Positions 54,448-63,496 of a stretch of 64,000 nt of DNA are shown here, piece by piece. The DNA lies in NCBI RefSeq assembly GCF_000469135.2, contig NZ_CP048117.1, positions 1,835,501 through 1,899,500 on the forward strand, given 5' to 3'. Below the pieces are notes generated by a model. The model was given only the letters and a program-made list of their open reading frames with translations. It ran no database searches and had not been told where the DNA came from. Position numbers and translations under genes: made by a program. This DNA comes from Bacillus sp. SB49. Lineage in GTDB: Bacteria > Bacillota > Bacilli > Bacillales > Halobacillaceae. Position 1 is the stretch's first letter, and each line of letters begins with the position of its first letter.

Positions 54448-55443
54448 TTATTGAAAACGAAAGCCGATTTTTCCGAAATTACCGCTGTTCTTTAAATACT
54501 CAAATGCCTCAACAGGTTGATCGGGCTTAAACAGCTTGTCTACCTGAGGATGAATGTCATTCTCTTCAATGAATGAAAGCATTTCCCGGAACTCCTCCGC
54601 ACTTCCCATGGTTGATCCGAGAATGTTTTGCTGAGCATAAAAAAACTTCCGGATATCAATGGTTACTTCATCCTCCGTCGTCGCTCCAAAAGTAACAAGC
54701 GTTCCTCCTTTTCTCAGGACCTCCAAAGATTTATGGAATGTAGCCTTGCCGATGCTTTCAATAGACAAATCAATCGTTTCTTCCGCGAGCTCCTCTTTCC
54801 AATCGCTTTCTGTCATAACTGCAGCATCTGCACCGATCGCAAGCGCTGCCTCCAGCTTTTCTTTCGAACGGGATGTTACGATAACACGAGCTCCTTTTGC
54901 TTTGGCGAATTTAAGAGCAAAGGTAAGGACACCACTTCCGATGCCGGGTAACAACACCGTCTGACCTGCTTTAATTTGCCCCCTGGTCACTAAAGCGCGG
55001 TAGGCTGTAAGAGCAGCTAATGGAAGAACTCCGGCTTCTTCGAAAGATAGATGCGACGGTTTCTTTTCTACGTGTGCTTCGGAACAGCAGTAATATTCAG
55101 CAAATGCTCCATGATCCGGCAACCCTACAATTTCAAACCCTTCCGGAGGATATTCGCTTTTCTTTTCCCAACCGAGACCAGGATTAATAACTACTTCGTC
55201 CCCCTCTCGAAATCGCTGTACATCCTCTCCAACCGCTTCGATAACTCCCGAGGCATCAGATCCGGGAATTAATGGCGCATCCGTTCCTTTATGCCTCTTT
55301 GTAACCACAGCTACATCTCTTCTGTTCATACCTGCTGTATGTACCTTAATTAATACATCCTTACCTGTCGGCCGCTCCATATTCATTTCCTTATATTGAA
55401 GACCTTCCAAACCATCTTTTCGTTCGTGGACAATTGCTTTCAT
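54448..55443 (-). CDS. Medium-chain reductase/alcohol dehydrogenase family (YogA-like)
   Basis: 331 residues. It has a GroES-like N-terminus (KVHTAGMNRRDVAVVTK, GSDASGVIEAVGEDVQRF) and a Rossmann domain whose nucleotide loop is GIGSGVLTFALKFAKAKGARVIVTSRS. The catalytic-zinc Cys/His pattern is absent at the first position (AGMNR in place of AGVCG/HT), so a zinc-free quinone-oxidoreductase-like chemistry is likely. From its overall pattern the closest known relative is probably YogA. The substrate is unknown. The start ATG gives MKAIVHERKDG, with AAGGGG upstream. No terminator lies between it and padR apart from the repeat. Confidence 0.88.
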   Translation of the reverse strand: MKAIVHERKDGLEGLQYKEMNMERPTGKDVLIKVHTAGMNRRDVAVVTKRHKGTDAPLIPGSDASGVIEAVGEDVQRFREGDEVVINPGLGWEKKSEYPPEGFEIVGLPDHGAFAEYYCCSEAHVEKKPSHLSFEEAGVLPLAALTAYRALVTRGQIKAGQTVLLPGIGSGVLTFALKFAKAKGARVIVTSRSKEKLEAALAIGADAAVMTESDWKEELAEETIDLSIESIGKATFHKSLEVLRKGGTLVTFGATTEDEVTIDIRKFFYAQQNILGSTMGSAEEFREMLSFIEENDIHPQVDKLFKPDQPVEAFEYLKNSGNFGKIGFRFQ

Positions 55444-55524
55444 AATTAACGTACCCCTTTCCGTGTCAAGATGCTATTAGTCTACCAAGAAGGAACCGTG
55501 GATCCAACTATATCGACTCCAAAA

Positions 55525-55560
55525 TAAAAAGCCCTTTGTCGGTGATAGACAAAGGGCTTG
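55525..55560 (-). terminator. Terminator of LysM-3D gene
   Basis: AAGCCCTTTGTC/GACAAAGGGCTT hairpin with a T-rich tail on the minus strand. Confidence 0.9.
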
Positions 55561-55612
55561 ATATTATAAAAGATAGAAGATAGCTGTAAAAAGAAGGGGC
55601 AACACTTCCGTT

Positions 55613-56458
55613 TTAGTCAGCTAGAACTTGAACTTTTACTGTCTTGCGTCCGAAATCAAGTGCAGAAGCACGATCCTTCATGTAAACATCAATTTTGTTT
55701 CCGTTGATTGCTCCGCCGGTGTCTCCAGCAATCGCTGTACCATAACCTTCTACATACACCTTAGAACCAAGCGGGATAACGTTAGGGTCAACGGCGATTA
55801 CTTTAAGGTCAGGATTTGCTTTCAAGTCGATTCCTGTTGCCGTTACACCGCTGCATCCAGCACAGTTTGCTGTGTAAGCAGTAGCAGAAGCAGTGATTTC
55901 TTTAACTACATCATTGCTTGTACCTTTATTGGAAGTGTTTGTCTGAACAGCTTCTTTTGTACTCTCTTTAGGTGCACTTGCCTCTTTTGGTGCGCTCGTT
56001 TCTTTCGGCGCACTTGCTTCCGGCTGTTCCGTTGTGCTAGGAGCAGATGCTTTCGGCTGGACAGATGCCTGACCGTCTACTTTGAATTGGTCACCAGGGT
56101 AAATGAGGGTGGAAGATAGGTTGTTCCACGCCATCAACTGATCTACGGAAATATTGAATTTTTGGCTAATGGCGAACAACGTATCTCCGGACTTCACTGT
56201 GTACGTGGATGCGTTCGAAGATTTAGGAGATGTAGAGTTCGTTGCGTCATTGGATACTGTTAACGTTTGATTAGGGTAGATGATATTAGAATTCAAGCCG
56301 TTCCAAGATTTCAAATCATTTACAGATACGTTATGTTTTTGTGAAATACTCCAAAGGGTGTCACCCTTGTTGATACTATATTCTTCGGCACTGACAGATG
56401 TCGCAAATGCACCGGTAAGTGCTACGGTAGCTGCAACAGAAAATACGGTTTTTTTCAT
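55613..56458 (-). CDS. Secreted LysM-3D cell-wall protein (YocH-like)
   Basis: 281 residues. A signal peptide (MKKTVFSVAATVALTGAFATSVSA, cleavage after about 24) is followed by two LysM repeats (about 27-69 and 85-128: YSINKGDTLWSISQKHN, YTVKSGDTLFAISQKFN). A low-complexity linker rich in SAPKE repeats (about 130-180) precedes a C-terminal 3D domain. Its Asp residues are visible in VDPNVIPLGSKVYVEGYG, DTGGAI and IDVYMKDR. The 3D domain is a lytic-transglycosylase-like fold. In B. subtilis YocH is a WalR-controlled muropeptide hydrolase. GAGGAGG lies upstream. Confidence 0.93.
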   Translation of the reverse strand: MKKTVFSVAATVALTGAFATSVSAEEYSINKGDTLWSISQKHNVSVNDLKSWNGLNSNIIYPNQTLTVSNDATNSTSPKSSNASTYTVKSGDTLFAISQKFNISVDQLMAWNNLSSTLIYPGDQFKVDGQASVQPKASAPSTTEQPEASAPKETSAPKEASAPKESTKEAVQTNTSNKGTSNDVVKEITASATAYTANCAGCSGVTATGIDLKANPDLKVIAVDPNVIPLGSKVYVEGYGTAIAGDTGGAINGNKIDVYMKDRASALDFGRKTVKVQVLAD

Positions 56459-56791
56459 GAGATTCTGCCTCCTCTTGTTTGGTCGATCACCTTCGTACTT
56501 GCCCCGTGATCAGGTCACATTTACAAGAATACCAGAATCTTCATGGATTTTAAGAACAAACAAGCAACAGTTTGATTGCAAAGATAACATCTATATTTCA
56601 GTCCCATTACAAAAAGGGCATTCGTAGCATGAAAATGCCAAAAATACCCTCATAGAGCCTTTTATCGACAGAATTTACGGAATATATTTTCTTTTTTCTT
56701 ACATTATTGATACCACGACTGTAAGAAATAAAACATAATTTATCAAAAAAAAGCACCTGTCTTATTGCTAAGAACAGATGCTTTCTCTCTA
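56459..56791. other. YocH-like leader and ABC-F terminator region
   Basis: About 330 bp. An inverted repeat GATCAC (56485-56490)/GTGATC (56506-56511) with a 15-nt loop lies in the likely 5' leader of the wall gene. At 56745-56782 an AGCATCTGTTCTTA/TAAGACAGGTGCT hairpin with eight T on the minus strand ends the ABC-F gene. No c-di-AMP riboswitch fold could be made out. Confidence 0.5.
56745..56782 (-). terminator. ABC-F gene terminator
   Basis: Minus-strand hairpin (one mismatch) with a GCAA loop and a following T-run. Confidence 0.85.
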
Positions 56792-58411
56792 TTAAGCGTA
56801 CATTTTTTTAACTTGCTTTTGAACTTCCGCATCTTCCAGAAACTCATCATAGCTCATCTCTTTGTCTACAATACCGTTAGGAGCCACTTCGATAATGCGG
56901 TTGGCAATCGTCTGAATGAACTCATGGTCATGGGAAGCGAAAAGGATGGAACCTTTAAAGTTAATCAACCCTTTGTTCAACGCTGTAATAGATTCCAAAT
57001 CAAGGTGGTTGGTCGGTTCATCCAACAGGAGAACGTTCGAACCGGAAAGCATCATTTTGGAAAGCATACAACGTACTTTCTCTCCCCCGGACAAGACTTT
57101 CGCCTTTTTCAACGCTTCTTCTCCAGAAAACAGCATCCTACCGAGGAAACCACGCAGGAATGTTTCTGTTTCATCCTCTGGCGAATACTGGCGCAGCCAT
57201 TCAACAAGGCTGAGCTCCGAGCCTTCAAAGAATTCAGAGTTATCCTTAGGGAAATAGCTTTGTGAAGTTGTGATCCCCCACTTATAGGTTCCTTCATCCG
57301 GTTCCATTTCACCCGTCAGAATTTGGAACAACGTCGTTTTCGCCACTTCATTGGAACCGACGAAGGCAACTTTATCATCTTTGTTCAAAGTGAAGCTGAT
57401 CCCGTCCAGCACTTTGACGCCGTCTATAGTTTTTGTAAGGTTTTCTACCGTCAACAAGTCATTCCCGATTTCCCTATCCGCTTGGAAAGCGATGTAAGGA
57501 TATTTCCTTGAAGAAGGCTGAATATCATCCAATGTAATTTTCTCCAGCAGCTTCTTCCTGGACGTCGCTTGCTTCGATTTAGAAGCGTTCGCACTGAAAC
57601 GAGCGATAAATTCCTTCAAATCGTTAATCTTTTCTTCCTTCTTCTTGTTTTGTTCCTGAGCCATTTTGAGAGCCAGCTGGCTGGATTCATACCAGAAATC
57701 ATAGTTGCCTACATAAATCTGGATCTTACCGAAATCAAGGTCTGCAATGTGTGTACAAACATTGTTCAGGAAGTGGCGGTCGTGGGATACGACAATGACC
57801 GTATTTTCAAAACCGATGAGGAAATCTTCCAGCCATTGAATCGCTTTAATGTCCAGGTGGTTGGTAGGCTCATCCAGAAGAAGGACATCCGGATTTCCAA
57901 AAAGAGCTTGTGCAAGAAGCACTTTCACTTTATCAGAGCCCTCCAGCTCACTCATCTTCTTCTCATGAAGATCTTCATCGATCCCAAGCCCCTTGAGAAG
58001 GCGGGCAGCATCAGAATCCGCTTCCCAACCATTCATTTCAGCGAATTCTCCTTCGAGTTCCGCTGCACGCATACCGTCTTCTTCGGTGAAGTCGCCCTTC
58101 ATATAAATGGCATCTTTCTCTTTCATCACTTCATACAAACGGGCATGTCCCATAATAACGGTTTCGAGTACGGCGTAATCGTCATATTCGAAATGGTTCT
58201 GCTTCAAGACAGCAAGGCGCTGATCTTTCTTCAGCGATACTTCTCCCGTCTGCGGTTCGATCTCCCCGCTCAAAATTTTCAGAAACGTCGATTTTCCTGC
58301 ACCATTCGCACCGATAAGTCCATAACAGTTACCAGGCGTGAACTTTATATTGACATCTTCGAACAGCTTTTGATCTCCGAAACGAAGACTCACATTGTTT
58401 ACATTCAGCAT
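56792..58411 (-). CDS. ykpA: ABC-F ATPase (YkpA/YbiT type)
   Basis: 539 residues, two ABC domains and no membrane part. ABC-F proteins bind the ribosomal E-site and ease stalled or drug-bound translation. Domain 1 has Walker A GANGAGKST, signature LEGSDKVKVLLAQAL and Walker B VLLLDEPTNHLD. Domain 2 has LSGGEKVRCMLSKM and VLLLDEPTNHLD, but its Walker A reads GSNEVAKTT, lacking the usual Gly before Lys. The linker (about 245-300, KKEEKINDLKEFIARF) is the P-site-tRNA interaction motif. I recall the same altered loop in YkpA relatives. The length fits YkpA. Confidence 0.9.
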   Translation of the reverse strand: MLNVNNVSLRFGDQKLFEDVNIKFTPGNCYGLIGANGAGKSTFLKILSGEIEPQTGEVSLKKDQRLAVLKQNHFEYDDYAVLETVIMGHARLYEVMKEKDAIYMKGDFTEEDGMRAAELEGEFAEMNGWEADSDAARLLKGLGIDEDLHEKKMSELEGSDKVKVLLAQALFGNPDVLLLDEPTNHLDIKAIQWLEDFLIGFENTVIVVSHDRHFLNNVCTHIADLDFGKIQIYVGNYDFWYESSQLALKMAQEQNKKKEEKINDLKEFIARFSANASKSKQATSRKKLLEKITLDDIQPSSRKYPYIAFQADREIGNDLLTVENLTKTIDGVKVLDGISFTLNKDDKVAFVGSNEVAKTTLFQILTGEMEPDEGTYKWGITTSQSYFPKDNSEFFEGSELSLVEWLRQYSPEDETETFLRGFLGRMLFSGEEALKKAKVLSGGEKVRCMLSKMMLSGSNVLLLDEPTNHLDLESITALNKGLINFKGSILFASHDHEFIQTIANRIIEVAPNGIVDKEMSYDEFLEDAEVQKQVKKMYA

Positions 58412-58485
58412 AAATTAATCCTCCAGTGTTAACGTAGTAGACCATTAAGAATTATAACATTCATCCCCTCGGAATGAACAGAAGA

Positions 58486-58523
58486 AAAGAAAAGCGATTG
58501 CTCCATGGCAACCGCTTTTCTTT
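58486..58523 (-). terminator. YdjO terminator
   Basis: Minus-strand stem AGAAAAGCGGTTG/CAATCGCTTTTCT with one mismatch, then TTTTCTT. It lies just after ydjO. Confidence 0.82.
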
Positions 58524-58734
58524 ATGATTGGGATTTATAGTAGAGACTGTTATTTTCCACAACCTGAAGGACTTTGTTTTCTTCCTCCATCGGGCTGCCG
58601 CACATAGGACACTTCTTATCATCATTCGTTCTAAAGTTATCTCTCATCCAACAGTTACAATCATCGGATGTACACACCCAGATTTTTGTATCTTCTTCTT
58701 TGATTTCAGCCTGGTTTTTTTTACCGAAAGCCAT
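58522..58734 (-). CDS. ydjO: YdjO-like cold-inducible zinc-finger protein
   Basis: 70 residues, AAAGGAGG before the ATG. Four cysteines, C-x4-C (WVCTSDDCNCWM) and CPMC (KKCPMCGSPM), form a zinc-ribbon-like pattern. The family is cold-inducible in B. subtilis. It lies downstream of a cold-shock protein, as fits co-induction. Molecular function is unknown. Confidence 0.88.
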   Translation of the reverse strand: MAFGKKNQAEIKEEDTKIWVCTSDDCNCWMRDNFRTNDDKKCPMCGSPMEEENKVLQVVENNSLYYKSQS

Positions 58735-58763
58735 GATGTAGCCTCCTTTAGACTTGAAATGAT

Positions 58764-58800
58764 ATAAAAGAGACTGACCCGAAAAGCCAGTCTCTTTATA
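58764..58800 (-). terminator. Cold-shock gene terminator
   Basis: Minus-strand stem AAAGAGACTG/CAGTCTCTTT followed by TATATC. Confidence 0.8.
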
Positions 58801-58809
58801 TTTGTGTTT

Positions 58810-59010
58810 TTATATTTTTGTTACGTTTGCAGCCTGTGGCCCGCGGTTTCCTTCTGTAACTTCAAACTCTACAGCTTGACCTTCTTCAAGAGATTTGAAG
58901 CCTTCTTCGTTGATCGCGCTGAAGTGTACGAATACATCGTCTTCGCCCTCAACTTCGATGAAACCGAAACCTTTTTCCGCGTTGAACCACTTAACTGTAC
59001 CTGTTTTCAT
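58810..59010 (-). CDS. Cold-shock protein (CspB/C/D family)
   Basis: 66 residues, single OB-fold. RNP1 is KGFGFIEV and RNP2 DVFVHFSAI. It melts RNA secondary structure as a chaperone, mainly in the cold. A long leader (59011 to about 59130) is likely and typical of cold-shock mRNAs. The exact paralogue (B, C or D) cannot be fixed from one sequence. Confidence 0.95.
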   Translation of the reverse strand: MKTGTVKWFNAEKGFGFIEVEGEDDVFVHFSAINEEGFKSLEEGQAVEFEVTEGNRGPQAANVTKI

Positions 59011-59148
59011 AGGGATGGATCCTCCAATATTTCTAAAATTAATATGCGTTCATTCATGAAAATCACATATTATGAAAAGTACCCTAAAAAGGATCACTCT
59101 TTATAACATGTATTTTCTTAAATTTGGCAAATGGAAACCTTGTCTAAA

Positions 59149-59182
59149 CTATACTATGACTCACCGGTGAAGTCAAGTATAG
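59149..59182. other. Long inverted repeat upstream of csp
   Basis: CTATACT and AGTATAG arms, TGACT and AGTCA, around a TCACCGGTGA palindrome: a 34-nt near-perfect palindrome with one bulge on each side. It lies between the sodC stop and the cold-shock promoter. Confidence 0.65.
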
Positions 59183-59228
59183 ACGCCTCGCGCCCCTGCT
59201 TATTACATTATATCCATGAAGGCGTATT

Positions 59229-59747
59229 TTATTCCATTCTTTCTATAATTCCACAAGCAATTCTCTTTCCCGCGTTTCCACTCGGCTGCGATTGGTAATC
59301 GTCGGGACCTTGATGGATGATGATCGCCTTACCGATCACATCCTCTACTCGAAAACGATCGGTAAAGAAAATCATTCTCGCTCTGCCTTCATTGGAAAAC
59401 AGAACTGGAAAATCACCTGCGTGGTTTCCATGAGGCTCATTGTCCGGATTCCAGTGGCCTCCCGCAGATGCAAAAGGTTCTTTGCCATCTCCGATCTCAC
59501 AAACACCTTTTTCATGGATGTGGAACCCGTGCGGGCCGATTTGTGCTCCGTTCTTCGACGCCTGGAAAGCCGGCAGTCCTTCTACTTGAACAAAAACTTC
59601 CACGCCGTAAGGCATCTGATAGAATTGAACCGCCCCTTTTAAGTCCGGAGCAAGTGGACTTGCAAGCAGGGACGCCTGTGCCGTTTCAGATGCATACGTC
59701 TGACGATACATGCCTTGTCCCTGATAAGGATGGGAATATGGATACAT
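59229..59747 (-). CDS. Cu/Zn superoxide dismutase without export signal
   Basis: 172 residues. All metal-site residues are present: GFHIHEKG (Cu His pair), ASAGGHWNP (bridging His), PHGNHAGDFPV (Zn His and Asp), IIIHQGPDD (Cu His) and the conserved Cys pair (GVCEIG, ACGII). It dismutates superoxide. Unlike YojM of B. subtilis and most bacterial SodC proteins, it has no signal peptide or lipobox. The N-terminus is a Tyr/Gln/Pro/Ser-rich tail (MYPYSHPYQGQGMY). That tail recalls spore-coat proteins, so spore association is one possibility. Confidence 0.9.
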   Translation of the reverse strand: MYPYSHPYQGQGMYRQTYASETAQASLLASPLAPDLKGAVQFYQMPYGVEVFVQVEGLPAFQASKNGAQIGPHGFHIHEKGVCEIGDGKEPFASAGGHWNPDNEPHGNHAGDFPVLFSNEGRARMIFFTDRFRVEDVIGKAIIIHQGPDDYQSQPSGNAGKRIACGIIERME

Positions 59748-59811
59748 ATATACGTCACCTCCCTTTCCTTAGCATTCTATGCTGATTGATCCATCATCAT
59801 GAATTTATTAT

Positions 59812-59845
59812 AAAAAAACGGCCCCCGTCAGACGGCAGACCGTTT
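59812..59845 (-). terminator. dynA terminator
   Basis: Minus-strand AAACGG..GCCGTCTGACGGGGGC..CCGTTT stem with a T-run. Confidence 0.78.
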
Positions 59846-59850
59846 CTCAT

Positions 59851-62800
59851 TTATTTTAATTGCTTATAAACTGCTTCGAGATGGGCTACATCAATAGGGT
59901 TTTCCAACGGGTACAACAGTCGGTCAAAACTATCCTGCGTCTGATGCATCCACTCGCTCTGGAATTGCATAAACAATTGGTCCCACTGCTCTTGGTAATG
60001 CCTTGTTACAATGCCGCTTTGGCCACCGATCGAATCGCTTAATGCATCTCTAATATAGGAGAGAAGCGTGTCCCTCAGTGCTTCTTTTTCATTACGTTCG
60101 AAGAAGGCTCTCGTGCTCTTGACTGCTTTTTTCGATTCTTTCTCGGCTTGCGGATCGATGTGAAGGTCGGCATGAATGGCTGGGATAGGAACATCCGGCC
60201 ATTCCGGCTGTTCTAAGTGGATACTTTCTTTGACCTGTTTAAGATCCTGATTAACCTTCATCATGTGGCTGGCAGTTAACTCCCTGAGTGTCTGTTCCAT
60301 CCGTAGACATACAGCTTTCAGTTCCTGATTCAATTCAAATTTCACCGCTTCTGCATGTTTGCGGTATGCTTCTAAAGCCTGTTCTCTCATATCCTGCCCC
60401 CGGCCGTTGATTACGGCAGGATTGAAAAACTGTTTAAAGAAATCGTTGTAATTAAGCAGCATCCGCTCCTGGACATAATGCAGTTGCTTCGCCACTTTAT
60501 TACGAACCGCCTCTTTCGCTCCAACCGGCTCCTCCTTATGGAACAGAGCCAGCGCAGAAGCCTTTTGTCTTTCCAACAACCGTTTCTCTTCTTTCCTTTG
60601 TCCTTCATTCATCCGGCTCGTTGATATAAACGCCTCGACCATCTGCTTAGCTGTTGAAACATCCGCTTCCATCGATTGAATCAAAACGGAAGCAAGCTCT
60701 TCATTCAGGAAGCTTCGAAACTTTGCTTCAAAAGCTTCCATTCCAGATGACAAATGTTCCTTCTGTTGCTTTTCTTTCAAGGCGAGCAGGCTTGAGACGG
60801 AATAGAGCCGCGGTTTACGGATTTGGAAACCAAGCAGCTGCTCTTTCATATACATCTCGACCTGCTGAAGTTCCTCCTCGGACGCTGCTAAATCTGCCGC
60901 ATTCAGAAGGAAGAACATCTTATCCATGGCAAAACTGTCCTTCACCCTGCCGAGCTGCGTCAAAAAGGATTGATCCGCTTGAGAGAATGGGTGGTTATAA
61001 TAAGTAACGAACAAAACAGCATCTGCATCCTTAATGTATTTAAAACTAACATCTGTGTGCCTTGCATTTACGGAGTCTGCGCCGGGCGTATCAACAAGCG
61101 TGATTCCCGCCTTTGTCCAAGCACAATCATAAAACAATTCCATGGATTCAATGAAGCAGGACTTCTTTTCATCTGCTACGAAACTTGTAAACTCGTCAAA
61201 GGGAGCTTCCATGCGTGTCCCCAAATATTCCCTCATTTCATGGTAGCCTTCCATGAATGCCTCCAGGAAAGAAAGCTGCTTCTGGTCCAAAAGATCGCTC
61301 TGCGTCCCTTTCTGCTTTACTTCCTCATATAGAAGATCGAGTGTCTCTCTCTGAAGCCCCATCCGTCTCCTGATATCCGCAAGGTCTTCCATCATCTCTT
61401 TTTCATTTTTAACGTACACATCAAGCGTCCGATCAGGTTTTTCTATAGACGGTGGGGAAATCTTATTAATCGTTGCCGTTGTTGGATTCGGCGATACAGG
61501 CAGGACCGATTCACCAAGCAGCGCATTGGCAAAAGACGATTTCCCTGCACTGAATGCGCCGAATAAAGCGATGGTAAAGGATCGGTTCTTGAGTCTTTCC
61601 CGCTTCCTTTGCAGTTGTTCACGGAGACTTTGGAGTCCATCGAGCGGTGCAATGGCATTAATCGTCCGGTCGACTCGTTCTAGCGTTGCATGCATCATAC
61701 TGGAGGAAGATGTGCGATCCTGATCGGAAAAATCCTCCCCAGCTTCTGTTTCCTGTCGACTCTTCCGCGTGATCCTCACTCCCGCAGTTTCACCTTTTAT
61801 CCGCTTCCTTCTGTTCTCTAAATCCTTTTCCACCTTCGCTTCTACACTGGATGTGATACTTCCCGTGAAATGGGATCGAAGGCTGTTTTCATAGGACTCG
61901 ATTTCCGCTTCCTGCGAACGTATTGTTTGATTAATGTGCTGAATTTCTTCATAAGCGGCAAACGCTTCTTCGTGTTTGTCTTTCCATTCCTGCTGCTGCC
62001 TCTTAAGTGCTGCCTCCCATTCCCTTTTCCATGCACCGACATAAGTTTTCATTTCCTGTCGGATATCTTTAGCGATTTGATCTGTATAAAGCAGCACATA
62101 TGCGCCGGTAACGGATGCACCGCTTTCCACTAAAGAACGAAGTCGCTCCTTAGGATATTGGAAATCCATATCCTGTACCTGACTCACCAATTCTGGTGCA
62201 CGCAGGCCTTGTGTATCGATGATCGACAGCATCCGTTCCCGCAGAGGCCATTGCAGATTCTCTTGAATGGATGCGTTCAATTTTTCATAAAATGTTTCTT
62301 CCCTTCTTTTTCGTTCCTCCTCCGTTTTCTTTCCGGAGAAAAGAAGGCCTACTTTAAAGTTCAGCTGCAGTGCCTCGAGAAAAGCTTCTGCGTATTCCCG
62401 AAGAGAACTGGGCATTAAATACGCATTAGGAAGGAAGTTCAAGATACGTTCCTCAAATGTTTCCATTCCTCTGTTTAGAAGGTCTTCTGTCTCATGGAAG
62501 ATACCTTCGTCCACAGGGCTGTTTTCCACTTGATCCAACAGCGTCTGCTTCCGCTCTTTTAGATCTGCGAGGAAGGAGGAACGTTCTTCCTTATATGTAC
62601 GAACGCTTTCCTCCATGATCATTTCGGCTTCCTTCACGGCCTGATGAGAACCTTTGGAAGGACCGAGGTCAAAAAGGGCACGGAAATGTTGAGATAGTTC
62701 TGCCCAATCACTCTCCGGATGGGACGAATCCCGCATTGTCGTATAAAAAACAGCTTCCGGATGAATCCCCCATGTTTTCAGGGCTGCCTCGATGCTCCGT

Positions 62801-63441
62801 TTGTAAGATTCGAACGTCAACTCTTCTTCTTTGTGTTTATCGATCTGATTAATGACGAGAGAAAAGGGTTTCTTTCTACGCTGCATTTCGTCAAGAAACT
62901 GCAGATTAACTTCAGACTGGACGTGGTTGTAATCCATCACGTAGTACATGTAATCCATTTTATGCAAAGAGGCTTCCGTGATCAGTCGATCGGCATCATT
63001 AGTAGAGTCCACTCCTGGTGTATCAACAACAGATACATGGGAGGGCAGTCCTCCTTTCGGCCTCTGAATCGTCAGTTCCTTCACCGCATCTCCATCTCTG
63101 CATAAATCCTTTACCATATCCATAGAAATTTTTTCTTCATAACATACAGGATCTTCCTGATCAAAAAATACAATTGTCTTTTCTGACCCCGTTTTTAACC
63201 GGACAATGTTTGCACTGGTGGGGATGGGACTGGAAGGGAGCAGTTCATGGCCGAGAAGGCGGTTGATCAGCGTTGATTTACCGGCTGAAAAATGGCCGGC
63301 AAAGCCGATTATTGTTTCCTCTTCCTTCACCTTTTCTATCAAGTCCAAGAGTTTGACAGCAGAGGCTGCATCCCCTTCCTGAGATAAATAGTCGTACACA
63401 TGCATTAGTTGGTCTAATTTAGAATCCGTCATCGTTGTCAT
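59851..63441 (-). CDS. dynA: DynA, double dynamin-like GTPase (YpbR)
   Basis: 1196 residues, two dynamin modules fused head to tail, as in B. subtilis DynA (about 1190). Module 1: G1 GHFSAGKST near 57, G3 DTPGVDS, G4 NQID. Module 2: G1 GAFSAGKSS near 625, G3 DTPGAD, G4 NAADL. Long coiled-coil stalks and hydrophobic membrane-paddle regions follow each. It tethers and fuses membranes and helps cells survive pore-forming agents and phage. The ATG at 63441 follows AAAGGAG; an in-frame ATG 9 nt on is possible. Confidence 0.95.
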   Translation of the reverse strand: MTTMTDSKLDQLMHVYDYLSQEGDAASAVKLLDLIEKVKEEETIIGFAGHFSAGKSTLINRLLGHELLPSSPIPTSANIVRLKTGSEKTIVFFDQEDPVCYEEKISMDMVKDLCRDGDAVKELTIQRPKGGLPSHVSVVDTPGVDSTNDADRLITEASLHKMDYMYYVMDYNHVQSEVNLQFLDEMQRRKKPFSLVINQIDKHKEEELTFESYKRSIEAALKTWGIHPEAVFYTTMRDSSHPESDWAELSQHFRALFDLGPSKGSHQAVKEAEMIMEESVRTYKEERSSFLADLKERKQTLLDQVENSPVDEGIFHETEDLLNRGMETFEERILNFLPNAYLMPSSLREYAEAFLEALQLNFKVGLLFSGKKTEEERKRREETFYEKLNASIQENLQWPLRERMLSIIDTQGLRAPELVSQVQDMDFQYPKERLRSLVESGASVTGAYVLLYTDQIAKDIRQEMKTYVGAWKREWEAALKRQQQEWKDKHEEAFAAYEEIQHINQTIRSQEAEIESYENSLRSHFTGSITSSVEAKVEKDLENRRKRIKGETAGVRITRKSRQETEAGEDFSDQDRTSSSSMMHATLERVDRTINAIAPLDGLQSLREQLQRKRERLKNRSFTIALFGAFSAGKSSFANALLGESVLPVSPNPTTATINKISPPSIEKPDRTLDVYVKNEKEMMEDLADIRRRMGLQRETLDLLYEEVKQKGTQSDLLDQKQLSFLEAFMEGYHEMREYLGTRMEAPFDEFTSFVADEKKSCFIESMELFYDCAWTKAGITLVDTPGADSVNARHTDVSFKYIKDADAVLFVTYYNHPFSQADQSFLTQLGRVKDSFAMDKMFFLLNAADLAASEEELQQVEMYMKEQLLGFQIRKPRLYSVSSLLALKEKQQKEHLSSGMEAFEAKFRSFLNEELASVLIQSMEADVSTAKQMVEAFISTSRMNEGQRKEEKRLLERQKASALALFHKEEPVGAKEAVRNKVAKQLHYVQERMLLNYNDFFKQFFNPAVINGRGQDMREQALEAYRKHAEAVKFELNQELKAVCLRMEQTLRELTASHMMKVNQDLKQVKESIHLEQPEWPDVPIPAIHADLHIDPQAEKESKKAVKSTRAFFERNEKEALRDTLLSYIRDALSDSIGGQSGIVTRHYQEQWDQLFMQFQSEWMHQTQDSFDRLLYPLENPIDVAHLEAVYKQLK

Positions 63442-63496
63442 CTCCAAACTCCTTTTCCCGTACATTCTCCCATCATTTTACTCTGAAATCGCTCTC

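Noticed and set aside
56459-56600. c-di-AMP (ydaO-type) riboswitch before the LysM-3D gene
   Set aside because: The leader is too short and lacks the conserved core; only a simple 6-bp hairpin is seen.
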